This document shows, in pieces, positions 1 to 8,389 of a stretch of DNA of 64,000 bases. Location of the stretch: the NCBI RefSeq assembly GCF_036320655.1, contig NZ_CP143258.1:620001-684000 (forward strand). The letters run 5' to 3'. The notes beneath the pieces are model-generated. The model saw nothing but the letters and a program-made list of their open reading frames with translations. It had not been told where the DNA came from and searched no databases. The stretch is from Porphyromonas pogonae (GTDB taxonomy: Bacteria; Bacteroidota; Bacteroidia; Bacteroidales; Porphyromonadaceae). Position numbers and translations under genes: made by a program. Numbering within the stretch: the first letter of the stretch is position 1; every line of letters starts with the position of its first letter.

Positions 1-2
1 AG

Positions 3-2060
3 TCCAATGGCGCTTACAGCCTTGGCTTTAAGCTTGAGCGCTTCAGGATACCTCAAGGGGGTAAGCTCTTTTTTTACAATGAATATGGAGCAATACATGG
101 AGCATACACGGAAGAGAATAACAACCCTGATATGCAGCTGCAGATATCTCCCATCGAAGGAGATGAGGTGACTATAGAATATAATTTTCCACAAGGTTAT
201 TCCCAAGCTACAGGTGCAGATGTGCCCTTTGTTATATCGCATGTATACCATGACTACAAAGGACTAAAGAGATTGTACAATGAATCTGTGTCAAGACTCG
301 GAGGTAGCAATGTAGGTGAGCCTTGGTTTGAATTAGCAGGACTAAATTGTATCCCTAATGTGAAGAGTTTTCCGGAGACAGATAAACAAGCTCGCAGTGT
401 AACCCTTATTATTGTCAATGGCACCACTGTGTGTTCAGGTGCCTTGATCAACAATCTCAGAAATGACGGTACACCTTATCTATTGACCGCCTCACATTGT
501 GTCAATAATATATATAAGAATAAGGGGGATATGAACTATATCCACAATGCAGTGAAAACCATGGTTTTCTTTTTCGGGTTTCAGTCTCAAATTCCGGAAA
601 AATATATTAGGGCTACTGAAGAACTTACGCTTTCAGGAGCTGAACTGGTAGCCTTGGATGAGACGTCTGATATGTGCTTGGTAAAGATAACCGGTGTACC
701 CTCAACTAAGGGTGGGCTCAACAAATCTAAGATACCCGCTGAATACAATCCTTACTTTAGCGGATGGAATATAAGTACCGACGTCAAGGGCTCCCACTTC
801 GGTATACATCATCCTTTGGCGTCGGTAAAAAGGTACTCCATGACTACAGCAACTTTGACTTTGGATGACTTTATTACAGAAGATCAAAATCGTATGATTA
901 AATGGCACAAGCATCACTGGCTTATCAGTAAATGGGATATTGGTTGTACGGCGGGAGGATCTTCAGGATCTCCGCTTTTCGATCAAGACGGATTGATCAT
1001 AGGAGCTCTCACCGGCGGAGCGTCTTCCTGCGCGAGCCCTGCCAACGATGCTTATTATGCTATATATACTGCATGGAACAAACGCACTGAAGCTCCCATG
1101 GAAAATCAGGTACTAAGTGCATGGCTTGATCCTGATCACTCCGGAGCGAAGCAGTGCAATGGCTTTGATCCTCTGGAGGGACATCCTTTAGTAAGACATA
1201 GCGGGGTGCTGGGCTCAGTGTATAATCAGGATATAGAAGCTGCTCTACCGGGAGAAGGAGTCAGGGGCATAGGCAATAGGTATGATCTTGATCCCGGCAC
1301 TCGCATATTGGGCGCTTATGTCGTATTCAAAGGCAATCAAGTGATTGCCGGCAGTTTCCCTCAGCTCAAAGTAGCCCTGCGAGAAGTACAGCAAAACGGT
1401 GAGGTGGAAGGCTCCGCAGGGCAGTGGCACACAATAATGGGTTACCCCGGTTACTCGTCATACGATTTTAGTTCTTCGGGCTTCAATAAGAGACCTCGCA
1501 CTATCTCTGCGGATTCTTTAGAGGTATTTATTCCCTTGAGAGATAATCAAGGTAAGTACATTGATATCAATCAGGGTGGTAAATATCAGTTGAGTGTGGA
1601 ACTCAATGCCGGTAATAAATTTACACTCCCCGTCTTTCGTCTGAGAGATGGTTTTGCCCACCGCCGTATAGCTTATGTACAAGAAGCAGGAGGCAAGTGG
1701 ATCAATGCATCTGAATACCCCAGTCATCCGTACGACGGTGCCTATTGGATAGACTTGGTTACCCAGTCTTCATTCGATCATGGCAAGGCTCCTACCGATA
1801 CATCCATGTACGACTCCTATATTGTAAAGTGCGACGGGCGCAGGCTCATGATTCAATCGAAACGTCCTGCTTTGGGCAAGATAGAAGATCTTACAAAGCT
1901 CTCTGTCTATCATATGAGTGGCATCAGAGCTATCTATCTCAAGCTGGAAAGCTCTGTAACTTATATAGATTTGGCGAGCCGTTTACCACGTGGTGTATAT
2001 ATCGTACAGATAGAAGACTCACATGGCAAACACACAACAAAGGTGGAAGTAAGTCATTAA
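3..2060 (+). CDS. T9SS-secreted trypsin-like (lysyl endopeptidase-type) serine protease, 5'-truncated by window edge
   Basis: The frame is open from the first bases of the window, so the N-terminus and signal peptide lie upstream. A chymotrypsin-fold catalytic triad is visible: His in LLTASHC (codon 495-497), Asp in TSDMCLVKI (669-671) and Ser in GGSSGSP (963-965). The Cys pattern and the GSSGSP box resemble the lysyl endopeptidase/Achromobacter protease I group. The last ~70 residues form a small beta domain ending in GVYIVQI and a Lys/Val tail, typical of the type A sorting domain used by the type IX secretion system. I infer an extracellular or surface-anchored protease that supplies peptides. 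Cleavage specificity is inferred from family resemblance only. The gene stands alone in front of a LysE exporter. Confidence 0.87.
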   Translation, partial: SNGAYSLGFKLERFRIPQGGKLFFYNEYGAIHGAYTEENNNPDMQLQISPIEGDEVTIEYNFPQGYSQATGADVPFVISHVYHDYKGLKRLYNESVSRLGGSNVGEPWFELAGLNCIPNVKSFPETDKQARSVTLIIVNGTTVCSGALINNLRNDGTPYLLTASHCVNNIYKNKGDMNYIHNAVKTMVFFFGFQSQIPEKYIRATEELTLSGAELVALDETSDMCLVKITGVPSTKGGLNKSKIPAEYNPYFSGWNISTDVKGSHFGIHHPLASVKRYSMTTATLTLDDFITEDQNRMIKWHKHHWLISKWDIGCTAGGSSGSPLFDQDGLIIGALTGGASSCASPANDAYYAIYTAWNKRTEAPMENQVLSAWLDPDHSGAKQCNGFDPLEGHPLVRHSGVLGSVYNQDIEAALPGEGVRGIGNRYDLDPGTRILGAYVVFKGNQVIAGSFPQLKVALREVQQNGEVEGSAGQWHTIMGYPGYSSYDFSSSGFNKRPRTISADSLEVFIPLRDNQGKYIDINQGGKYQLSVELNAGNKFTLPVFRLRDGFAHRRIAYVQEAGGKWINASEYPSHPYDGAYWIDLVTQSSFDHGKAPTDTSMYDSYIVKCDGRRLMIQSKRPALGKIEDLTKLSVYHMSGIRAIYLKLESSVTYIDLASRLPRGVYIVQIEDSHGKHTTKVEVSH

Positions 2061-2065
2061 ATTTG

Positions 2066-2073
2066 TACCTTTG
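2066..2073 (+). promoter_or_regulatory. Candidate -7 box for the LysE-family gene
   Basis: TACCTTTG fits the Bacteroidetes TAnnTTTG -7 consensus and lies 46 bases before the start codon at 2120, just after the protease stop. No clear TTTG -33 element is seen at the right distance, so this is a weak call. Confidence 0.4.
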
Positions 2074-2119
2074 CACGGCTCTGACTTGTTTCTGAAGACA
2101 CAAGTACAAAAATTTTCAA

Positions 2120-2779
2120 TTGATGATCATTACATTATTAAAAGGTATCGTTATAGGAACTCTCGTTGCAGCACCCATGGGTCCAATAGGAATTCTATGT
2201 CTCAGGGAAACCATACAACGTGGACGTAGAGAGGGGTTGCTTACCGGTGTAGGAGCTACTATAAGCGACACAGTGTATGGTATAATTTCTTATTTAGGCA
2301 TAGGACTGGTGCTGGATTTCATAGCCGAAAACGATGCCGCATTACGTATCGTGGGCAGTTTGTTGATGCTTGCCTTCGGGTATTACCTTTATAAGAGTAC
2401 GCCTACTCATAAACTCAAAGACTCCAAGGAACAGAAAATAGATTCAATGAAAGGCGTGCACAAAGTTGTGGCTTCGTTTTTGATCACACTGAGCAATCCT
2501 CTTATCGTATTCTTCTTTCTCGCTCTTTATTCGCGTTTCAACTTTGTCAAGGAATCCTTACATCCGTCACTGCAGTTTATTTCAGCGATCCTCGGTATCA
2601 CGGTAGGAGGGCTTCTGTGGTGGTTTTTTATCACCTATATTGTCAATCATTTCAGGGAAAAAATAAGTATGAATGGAATTGTATGGATCAATAAGATCGT
2701 GGCGCTCCTATTCACCTTAATATCTGTGATCGGTTTGATATCCGGTATATGGATGATAATTTTTCCCGGACTTAGTTAA
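2120..2779 (+). CDS. LysE/RhtB-family amino-acid exporter
   Basis: This 219-residue, very hydrophobic protein begins with the LysE-family signature: an N-terminal membrane helix, then AAPMGPIGILCLRETIQRG and a second helix containing GATISDTVYGIISYLG. About six membrane segments can be followed to the C-terminus, and the length is normal for the family. Members export amino acids or related small molecules from the cytoplasm by proton exchange. The substrate cannot be told from sequence. Export may matter in an organism that lives on peptides and degrades His, Asn and Cys. The next gene starts 14 bases after the stop, so the two may be co-transcribed. Confidence 0.85.
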   Translation: MMIITLLKGIVIGTLVAAPMGPIGILCLRETIQRGRREGLLTGVGATISDTVYGIISYLGIGLVLDFIAENDAALRIVGSLLMLAFGYYLYKSTPTHKLKDSKEQKIDSMKGVHKVVASFLITLSNPLIVFFFLALYSRFNFVKESLHPSLQFISAILGITVGGLLWWFFITYIVNHFREKISMNGIVWINKIVALLFTLISVIGLISGIWMIIFPGLS

Positions 2780-2793
2780 CATCATTTTTGAAT

Positions 2794-3441
2794 ATGATAC
2801 AAGCTACAATCCCTTACGTGGAAGAGCTGCCTACCAATACTATCGGATTCATGGAGGCTCAATCCATCCTGGAGAATAAAGGTAAAAGGATAAATATTGA
2901 CCGGCACAACTGGGCTACCCGGTTCCCCTATGCTCCGCAGGTTTCTGTGTGGGTTGCTTATAACAAGGCAGGCCTCTATCTGTCTTACGTGTACGACGGA
3001 TTGTCGCTGCGGGCATTGTCGCCCGGCGATGGTAATTATGTTCATGAAGATAGTTGTGTAGAGTTTTTTATGCAAAAGGAAGAGGGTGCATCATATACCA
3101 ACTTTGAGTTCAATGTGGCCGGTGTCTGTTATGCGGCTTTTCATCAGACAAGAAAGCAAAGCCGAGTCTTTACCCCTGATGAGTACGCACGTATACTTCG
3201 CTATACCCCTCTTGAGGGGCAGATCATTCCTGAGCAGCATGGCGTACATGTATGGAAACTCACAGTAATGATCCCGTGGGATTTGATGGGGTATGACACT
3301 ATCCCCCAAAAGTTTTATGCCAACTTTTATAATTGTGCAGACGGAACAAGTGATCCCCACTACATGAGTTGGTCTCCCATACCTTTGGACAAACCTAACT
3401 TCCATTGTCCCCAATATTTCGGTGAGATTATTCTACAGTAA
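2794..3441 (+). CDS. CBM9-like (family 9 carbohydrate-binding-type) domain protein
   Basis: This is a 215-residue single-domain protein without an obvious signal peptide. The core has the features of the CBM9-like fold found in many Bacteroidetes hypothetical proteins: WVAYNKAGLYLSYVYDG, then HEDSCVEFFMQ, FEFNVAGVCYA and a C-terminal WSPIPLDKPNFHCPQYFGEI. In enzymes this fold binds sugars, but stand-alone versions like this one are uncharacterised and sugar binding is not established. I chose the ATG at 2794 over an in-frame TTG at 2788. It follows the LysE gene closely and ends before a strong hairpin shared with the convergent gene. Confidence 0.75.
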   Translation: MIQATIPYVEELPTNTIGFMEAQSILENKGKRINIDRHNWATRFPYAPQVSVWVAYNKAGLYLSYVYDGLSLRALSPGDGNYVHEDSCVEFFMQKEEGASYTNFEFNVAGVCYAAFHQTRKQSRVFTPDEYARILRYTPLEGQIIPEQHGVHVWKLTVMIPWDLMGYDTIPQKFYANFYNCADGTSDPHYMSWSPIPLDKPNFHCPQYFGEIILQ

Positions 3442-3472
3442 TATTCACCCCCTTCAGAGATATGATATTATG

Positions 3473-3501
3473 GCGCAACGGTATATCCGTTGCGCTTTTT
3501 G
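3473..3501. terminator. Bidirectional rho-independent terminator
   Basis: A 9-bp perfect stem (GCGCAACGG / CCGTTGCGC) with a 5-base loop is followed by TTTTTG on the plus strand. It lies between convergent genes and could end both. Confidence 0.75.
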
Positions 3502-3504
3502 TAT

Positions 3505-5523
3505 CTACACATTTATCCTGACGGAGAAGAATATGTTTTGTGACGGTGGTGATAGTTCGTTTCCTGAGCGATAGGTCCATTTGGACTCAACTGAGAGTTT
3601 ATGCCCGTTGTTGTATCGGATACATAACCCCGTAAAATGGCCCTTGCCATACCCGAAAGCCGAGCTGTAAACATATCTCATACGTTGTTGAGGGAGATAT
3701 AAACGGCTATCCCAGCCATCTGTATTATAGTAAGCATAATGTGCTCCGTATTTCCAATGTCCCTGCACATCTTGTCCGTCCAGTTTGAAGCTTACTCCCA
3801 AGCCCTTACTTGACTTCCTGGCTTGATCTTCCTCCGGTGTATTCTTTGCTAAAGAATAAGATGGCTCGATGTACAAAGCATATTGTTTGTTGGGGACAAA
3901 AGTAAATAGCCCACGTAGCGAATGTCTTGATTTACCTTTGTGATCAGAGAGATGTCTGTACCTGATGTTCCAGTTGATGTATCTATTTACCGTGTGCATG
4001 GCGTATACACTCCACTCCAGACCCCGTACTTTTTTTGAGGCTCTCCATCTTGGGCGCATACTCCTATAAACATCGGCATACATTCCCAGTGTGTACTGCT
4101 TGGAAGTCTTGGGCAATTCGGCACTTGCATATACTCCCCACTCATTACCGGCGTGCCGGTAGTGTGTGAGAGTCTGTCCGTAATAGCTCCAATAAGTGGG
4201 ACCCAGAGCTCTGCCTATGATGTTGAAGAAGCCTATGTTATCATTGCTGTAGTTGATCCCCTGCACAGCAGCATAGCCATGAGTTGCAGATACTGCTCCT
4301 TCTCCGTAGACCTTCAGGCGTCCTGTTCCCGGCATATATTCGTAGTAGCTACCTATATTGTGATTGTTTCTCAGATGTTTCAGCTCTTCGATACCTGCAT
4401 ATCCCGGAGGCTGTAGCAATCTATCTTTACCAAAACTATAGTACAAAGCGCTTACGCCCCACTGACCATGATAATACTGGCGCACATAGAAAATTCCCAT
4501 GGTGTAGATACGGGTAGTGTTCCTTCTTTTCCATTCACGGGGAGTCCGGTGAAGTCCCGTCTCTGTAAGGCTACTGATAGTCCACTGCCCATCGTTGTCT
4601 GTGCTCACGGTAGCGTCCAGAGGTAATGCTGACAACAATGCTACCCACCGGGACTTGCCTTTTTCATATTCCACGGCCATCCCTCTCATAAAACCGGATT
4701 CTGATGTTGCGTATTTTTCCCTCAGACCGGGTGATTTCTTACCTGCTTGATACTGCCATGAATATGTCCCTCGGACGAAGCCTTGATTGATTACAAGCCC
4801 GTACCCGAATCCAAATCGATAATCACCTAAGATGACTTGGCGGAGTCTTCCCCTATTTTTGAAAGCCATGTGTGCCGAATAGCTGTCAAACCCTTTGTGA
4901 ATATCTTTGCTGAAAGGCTCCCCCATGTCTTTTTCTGCTGTTACTCCCATAGAAAACTTATGCTTCGATTGGTGACGAAACCGTACCGATGAATAGTAGT
5001 CTTCTCCAATCCATTTGCTCTTACCCTCCTGCACTTTGTCTCCTATTTTCCGCCCATAGACCATGGCCATCTCTGTATTGGCCCGCTGCTTCAACGACTT
5101 TTCGCCTATAAGGCTGAGTTTATCGGAATCGAATCTTATAAAGGCAGAGAATCGCTTGATGGTAGTAATATCCCACCCGTCTACGAGTTTGAGGTCGTAT
5201 ATTGAGTAAAGGCTTTTCTTATCTAGTATATAACTGACAAGTCTATTGATTTGAAAGCTATTGAGAAAAGGCAACCGTTCCAGATAGTCCTGGTTGATGT
5301 CCTTAGCCGGTAGAGGATTATCGGCCATGGCTTGGAGATTGTCCCACAATGCAGATAATTCCTCTTCTTGCAGTTCTGACCCTTCTGTCCTTTGCTCACG
5401 GGCATATTCTTCGAACCACGCTTCCCAGTCATGCACAAAAGCCTGTTCGTCTTGTGCATAAAGTGTGATACTACTGACAACGAAAAAGATAATCAAACTC
5501 ATTACGTGGGGTGAGGTATGCAT
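3505..5523 (-). CDS. Helix-hairpin-helix N-domain plus predicted outer-membrane barrel protein
   Basis: This 672-residue protein has a signal peptide (hydrophobic stretch ending ITLYAQ). Residues ~70-130 resemble tandem helix-hairpin-helix motifs of the ComEA type (LERLPFLNSFQINRLVSYILDKK, then the similar IYDLKLVDGWDITTIKRF). The rest alternates aromatic and polar residues in strands such as FGFGYGLVINQGFVRGTYSW and ends FFSVRINV, as outer-membrane barrels do. This architecture recurs in Bacteroidetes under names such as helix-hairpin-helix domain protein. Its function is unknown, and DNA uptake is sometimes guessed from the HHH motif but is not shown. It is single and convergent with the CBM9-like gene. 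Confidence 0.75.
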   Translation of the reverse strand: MHTSPHVMSLIIFFVVSSITLYAQDEQAFVHDWEAWFEEYAREQRTEGSELQEEELSALWDNLQAMADNPLPAKDINQDYLERLPFLNSFQINRLVSYILDKKSLYSIYDLKLVDGWDITTIKRFSAFIRFDSDKLSLIGEKSLKQRANTEMAMVYGRKIGDKVQEGKSKWIGEDYYSSVRFRHQSKHKFSMGVTAEKDMGEPFSKDIHKGFDSYSAHMAFKNRGRLRQVILGDYRFGFGYGLVINQGFVRGTYSWQYQAGKKSPGLREKYATSESGFMRGMAVEYEKGKSRWVALLSALPLDATVSTDNDGQWTISSLTETGLHRTPREWKRRNTTRIYTMGIFYVRQYYHGQWGVSALYYSFGKDRLLQPPGYAGIEELKHLRNNHNIGSYYEYMPGTGRLKVYGEGAVSATHGYAAVQGINYSNDNIGFFNIIGRALGPTYWSYYGQTLTHYRHAGNEWGVYASAELPKTSKQYTLGMYADVYRSMRPRWRASKKVRGLEWSVYAMHTVNRYINWNIRYRHLSDHKGKSRHSLRGLFTFVPNKQYALYIEPSYSLAKNTPEEDQARKSSKGLGVSFKLDGQDVQGHWKYGAHYAYYNTDGWDSRLYLPQQRMRYVYSSAFGYGKGHFTGLCIRYNNGHKLSVESKWTYRSGNELSPPSQNIFFSVRINV

Positions 5524-5564
5524 AGATTTGAGGTATAGAAATAGGTGTTAATCCAATGATTTTA

Positions 5565-5572
5565 CAAATATA
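5565..5572 (-). promoter_or_regulatory. Candidate -7 box upstream of the HHH/barrel gene
   Basis: On the minus strand this reads TATATTTG (TAnnTTTG), 42 bases before the start codon at 5523. No matching -33 TTTG is evident. Confidence 0.4.
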
Positions 5573-5684
5573 AGATTTTTGCTCATGCCTATCTCTGGCT
5601 CAATAACTATTTTGTAGTATTTGCATCTATTTCTATTATTTTCTTTATCTTACATGGGATTAACAACCAATAATTATTAATTAA

Positions 5685-7223
5685 ATGAAAACACTAAGAC
5701 TTCCTCTTCTTTTTTTTCTATCAGTATTTTTTTGGAGTTGTCAAAAGGATTTTGAAATCAAACAGGAATCAAATCCAAATGACAATATATCATTTATGAG
5801 TAATAGCCCTGAAGTCAGATCAGCTCAGGAGTGGTACAACAACATTTCTAAAATGAAAGCTACTAATAGTAGTGCCGAACTGTTTTTTAATAACCCTAAG
5901 TGGCGTTTCATAGGTGTATCTCAATTTAATAACTTCAAAGTTGTAGAGAACGATTTAACAGACGTTATCAAACTTGATTTCCTCGATGAAAGCAGTGCAG
6001 ATAGATTTTTGAAAAACCCAGATGACTGGAAATATTTTCATTCTGTCAGTAGATTAGTCATTATCACAGACCCTAATAACAATAAATGCGGCTTTATAAT
6101 GACCTTGATTCCTTCAAAAGAGTACATCGACAAACACTACGATAGGCTATCATACAATACATATTTACATAGAGAGCCTAACTATGATGGCTCCATAATT
6201 TTCCATGACCTTAATGGTTCACTTACCAATGGATGGATTTATAGTGAAGGTAAGATTATTAAACGGTTGACCAAAATCACCGATAATAATATCCCTGATA
6301 AAACTCAATTATATCCTATTTTTAGGAACCCGGGTGAGTATATGGTTGTACAAAAATCAAAAATTAGATCGGATTCGGAGTTTGGGTTTAATTTGAAATT
6401 AGATGAAATAGTTGTTGAAGGTAGAAAACGCAAATCCTCAAATGGTCAATCTAATAATTCCGAATGGTCAGATAGGCTGAAGAAAAGGCGAGTTGGCTCA
6501 GGTTCAAATTTAAATACCGAATGTATGACTATATCTGATGATGATGACTCTGGAGGGGGAGGAGTTGATTTATCACCCTTGACACCCGAGCCAATAATTT
6601 TAGAAAAAGAGTCTTTTAAAAAATCTAACATTAAAAAAATTTATGATAGATTGATGGAATCTAGTAATCTGATGCAAAAAATCCAACAAATGTTCTTAGG
6701 TAAAAATGCAGTTGGCAACCTAATTTTATCAGTTGAGAAAATGAAAGGATCTGCTTTTGCAAAAACATACCCTCCAGGCAACACAGAGAAAAATCCTGGT
6801 AATTTCAATACCCATATTGCCTTTAACGAAGATGAAATTAATAAGCTTTCTGATATACTACAGGCTTCGGTGGTGATTCATGAAATGGTGCATGCAAGAG
6901 TTCATAGCATATTACTGTCTGAATCCAAACACTTACCCATTGTGAACATGGCAGTGGTGGATGAAAAATATTTCAATCATGATTATCCAGGGCTACATGA
7001 CTACTTCCAACGTTTTCAACAGGAAGCCCAGCATGAATATATTGCTGCCAATTACATCAATATCTTCTGTGAAATAATGACAGACTTTGACCCCAATTAT
7101 TCAAACGATGAGTGCGAAGCTCTCATTTGGATGGGGCTTCAAGGTACTAAACAGTGGAGTAATTTGGGAAGTGACAGGCAACAAAGAATAATCCAAATAT
7201 ATAATCGTATAGCTTATAGATGA
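5685..7223 (+). CDS. Zincin-like lipoprotein with HEMVH motif; possible secreted effector
   Basis: I do not recognise a family for this 512-residue protein. It starts with a lipoprotein signal (FFWSC, Cys19). Residues ~1-240 show no motif I know. Then comes a low-complexity linker rich in Arg/Lys, Ser, Asp and Gly (around residues 250-300). The C-terminal region carries HEMVHARVH, an HExxH zinc-binding motif at His399, Glu400 and His403, with further acidic and His residues downstream. I infer a zinc-dependent peptidase-like fold; the substrate is unknown. The sequence is clearly more AT-rich than the housekeeping genes around it. Its stop codon overlaps the next start (ATGATG context), and its 3' end is repeated twice downstream in decayed form. 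This resembles an effector module with partner genes, but that is inference. Confidence 0.7.
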   Translation: MKTLRLPLLFFLSVFFWSCQKDFEIKQESNPNDNISFMSNSPEVRSAQEWYNNISKMKATNSSAELFFNNPKWRFIGVSQFNNFKVVENDLTDVIKLDFLDESSADRFLKNPDDWKYFHSVSRLVIITDPNNNKCGFIMTLIPSKEYIDKHYDRLSYNTYLHREPNYDGSIIFHDLNGSLTNGWIYSEGKIIKRLTKITDNNIPDKTQLYPIFRNPGEYMVVQKSKIRSDSEFGFNLKLDEIVVEGRKRKSSNGQSNNSEWSDRLKKRRVGSGSNLNTECMTISDDDDSGGGGVDLSPLTPEPIILEKESFKKSNIKKIYDRLMESSNLMQKIQQMFLGKNAVGNLILSVEKMKGSAFAKTYPPGNTEKNPGNFNTHIAFNEDEINKLSDILQASVVIHEMVHARVHSILLSESKHLPIVNMAVVDEKYFNHDYPGLHDYFQRFQQEAQHEYIAANYINIFCEIMTDFDPNYSNDECEALIWMGLQGTKQWSNLGSDRQQRIIQIYNRIAYR

Positions 7224-7732
7224 TGAAAAAAATAAAAGAAACTAAGGGAATTTACGTTTTATTATTTAGCGCTATTATCTGGATAGCAACCATAAAAATT
7301 GTATCCGCTCAAAAGAATGCAGATACCATTCCTAAACCGTATGTAATAGCAGATACCGTATATATCTACAATGACCACTTTAATAATCCTCCCCGAAAAG
7401 ATTTTAAAGAAAACAGATATTGGACAAAAATCATAAGTAAATATGATCGAAACTTTTTTCTTTATCAAGAAAATTGGCGTCTCACTGACCACTTCTTTTT
7501 TTGTGGTAATCTAGGTGAGCCATTATCAATGGATGAGTTTAAAAAGCTTAAGTTTTCTAAAATCAATGACCTTAAGAAACCCCTTAAAAACATTATGTGG
7601 AAATATAATCCGACTTATTTTAATTTATCTGAGTATTACCCAAACGTTTTCGTTGTGCATCGACAAAGAGACAAAAAGTTTTACCTTTATAAAATAACGA
7701 AGTGGGAATCAAATTTAGCTCCCATTTTCTGA
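7220..7732 (+). CDS. Small exported protein, paralogue A (partner of the zincin-like lipoprotein)
   Basis: This is a 170-residue protein with an N-terminal signal peptide (hydrophobic helix, predicted cleavage after KIVSAQ). No known family is recognised. It shares several blocks with the gene at 7880: DTxYIYxD near residue 50, a central YPNV segment, and a C-terminal VHRQRDK-YLYKITKW. The start overlaps the lipoprotein stop by four bases, so the two are translationally coupled. An exported small partner next to a predicted zinc peptidase could be an inhibitor or immunity protein, a chaperone or a co-factor. No experiment or family knowledge settles this. Confidence 0.75.
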   Translation: MMKKIKETKGIYVLLFSAIIWIATIKIVSAQKNADTIPKPYVIADTVYIYNDHFNNPPRKDFKENRYWTKIISKYDRNFFLYQENWRLTDHFFFCGNLGEPLSMDEFKKLKFSKINDLKKPLKNIMWKYNPTYFNLSEYYPNVFVVHRQRDKKFYLYKITKWESNLAPIF

Positions 7733-7743
7733 TCTTTAATTTT

Positions 7744-7783
7744 TCTCGCACTCCTCAAATAACATAAGGGAGTGCGAGGCTCT
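7744..7783. terminator. Hairpin after paralogue A
   Basis: CTCGCACTCC and GGGAGTGCGAG pair across a loop of about 13 bases. The right arm is the beginning of the repeated 3' fragment of the lipoprotein gene, so the hairpin may be a by-product of the duplication rather than a dedicated terminator. There is no strong T-run. Confidence 0.4.
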
Positions 7784-7883
7784 CATTTGGATGGGGCTTC
7801 AAGGCACTAAACAGTGGGATAATCTAGGAAAAATAAAACGTGATAGAATAAAAGAAATCTACAATCGTATTGGCCATAGATGA
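7770..7883 (+). pseudogene. Decayed second copy of the 3' end of the zincin-like lipoprotein gene
   Basis: Read in frame, this encodes a tail beginning ECEALIWMGLQGTKQW and ending in YNRIGHR-stop. It matches the last 37 codons of the gene at 5685 (ECEALIWMGLQGTKQW ... YNRIAYR-stop) with some divergence in the middle. The same four-base overlap with the next start codon is kept. There is no start codon or upstream part, so only the 3' end of a duplicated lipoprotein gene survives. Confidence 0.85.
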
Positions 7884-8389
7884 TGAAAAATAATAATAAA
7901 TCTATCCTGATTAAGTTGATTATAAGCTTATTCATATTCAGTATTGCTTATATAAACAAAGCATCTACTCATGCAAATAAAGATACCATAGTTGAAAAGT
8001 ATGTCAATCTAGATACCATTTACATCTACTACGACTACTACGATAATCCAACTCAAATGGACAACAATAAAGAAAGAATTTGGAGACTCTCATACAGACC
8101 TGAAGCTGGTTGGTATTTTGTTCATCAAAAGTACTGGCGCATATCAAATTATTTCTATTTTGCTAAGGATTATGGAAAACTTCTTTCAATAGAAGGCTTT
8201 GAAAAGCTGAAGTTGTCTAATATCGATAACCTTATGAAACCTCTAAAAGATATTATGTGGAAAGACAATCCACTTTGTATGAATTTAATTTCGTATTACC
8301 CAAACGTGATCATTGTACATCGTCAACGTGACAAAAGGATTTACCTTTATAAAATAACGAAATGGGATTCTTATTTAGTCGTCCCTTAA
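7880..8389 (+). CDS. Small exported protein, paralogue B, C-terminus rewritten by an IS insertion
   Basis: This 169-residue paralogue of the 7220 gene has an N-terminal membrane or signal helix, the DTIYIYYD block, YPNVIIVHRQRDKRIYLYKITKW and the same overlap with the preceding lipoprotein remnant. The last codons (Val-Val-Pro-stop) come from the left end of the IS that starts at 8378. Joining the sequence across the IS and one TATTTA duplication gives Tyr-Leu-Ala-Pro-Ile-Phe-stop (stop at 9825-9827), almost the same ending as paralogue A (Asn-Leu-Ala-Pro-Ile-Phe). The current product therefore lost four residues and gained three, and may still work. Confidence 0.78.
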   Translation: MMKNNNKSILIKLIISLFIFSIAYINKASTHANKDTIVEKYVNLDTIYIYYDYYDNPTQMDNNKERIWRLSYRPEAGWYFVHQKYWRISNYFYFAKDYGKLLSIEGFEKLKLSNIDNLMKPLKDIMWKDNPLCMNLISYYPNVIIVHRQRDKRIYLYKITKWDSYLVVP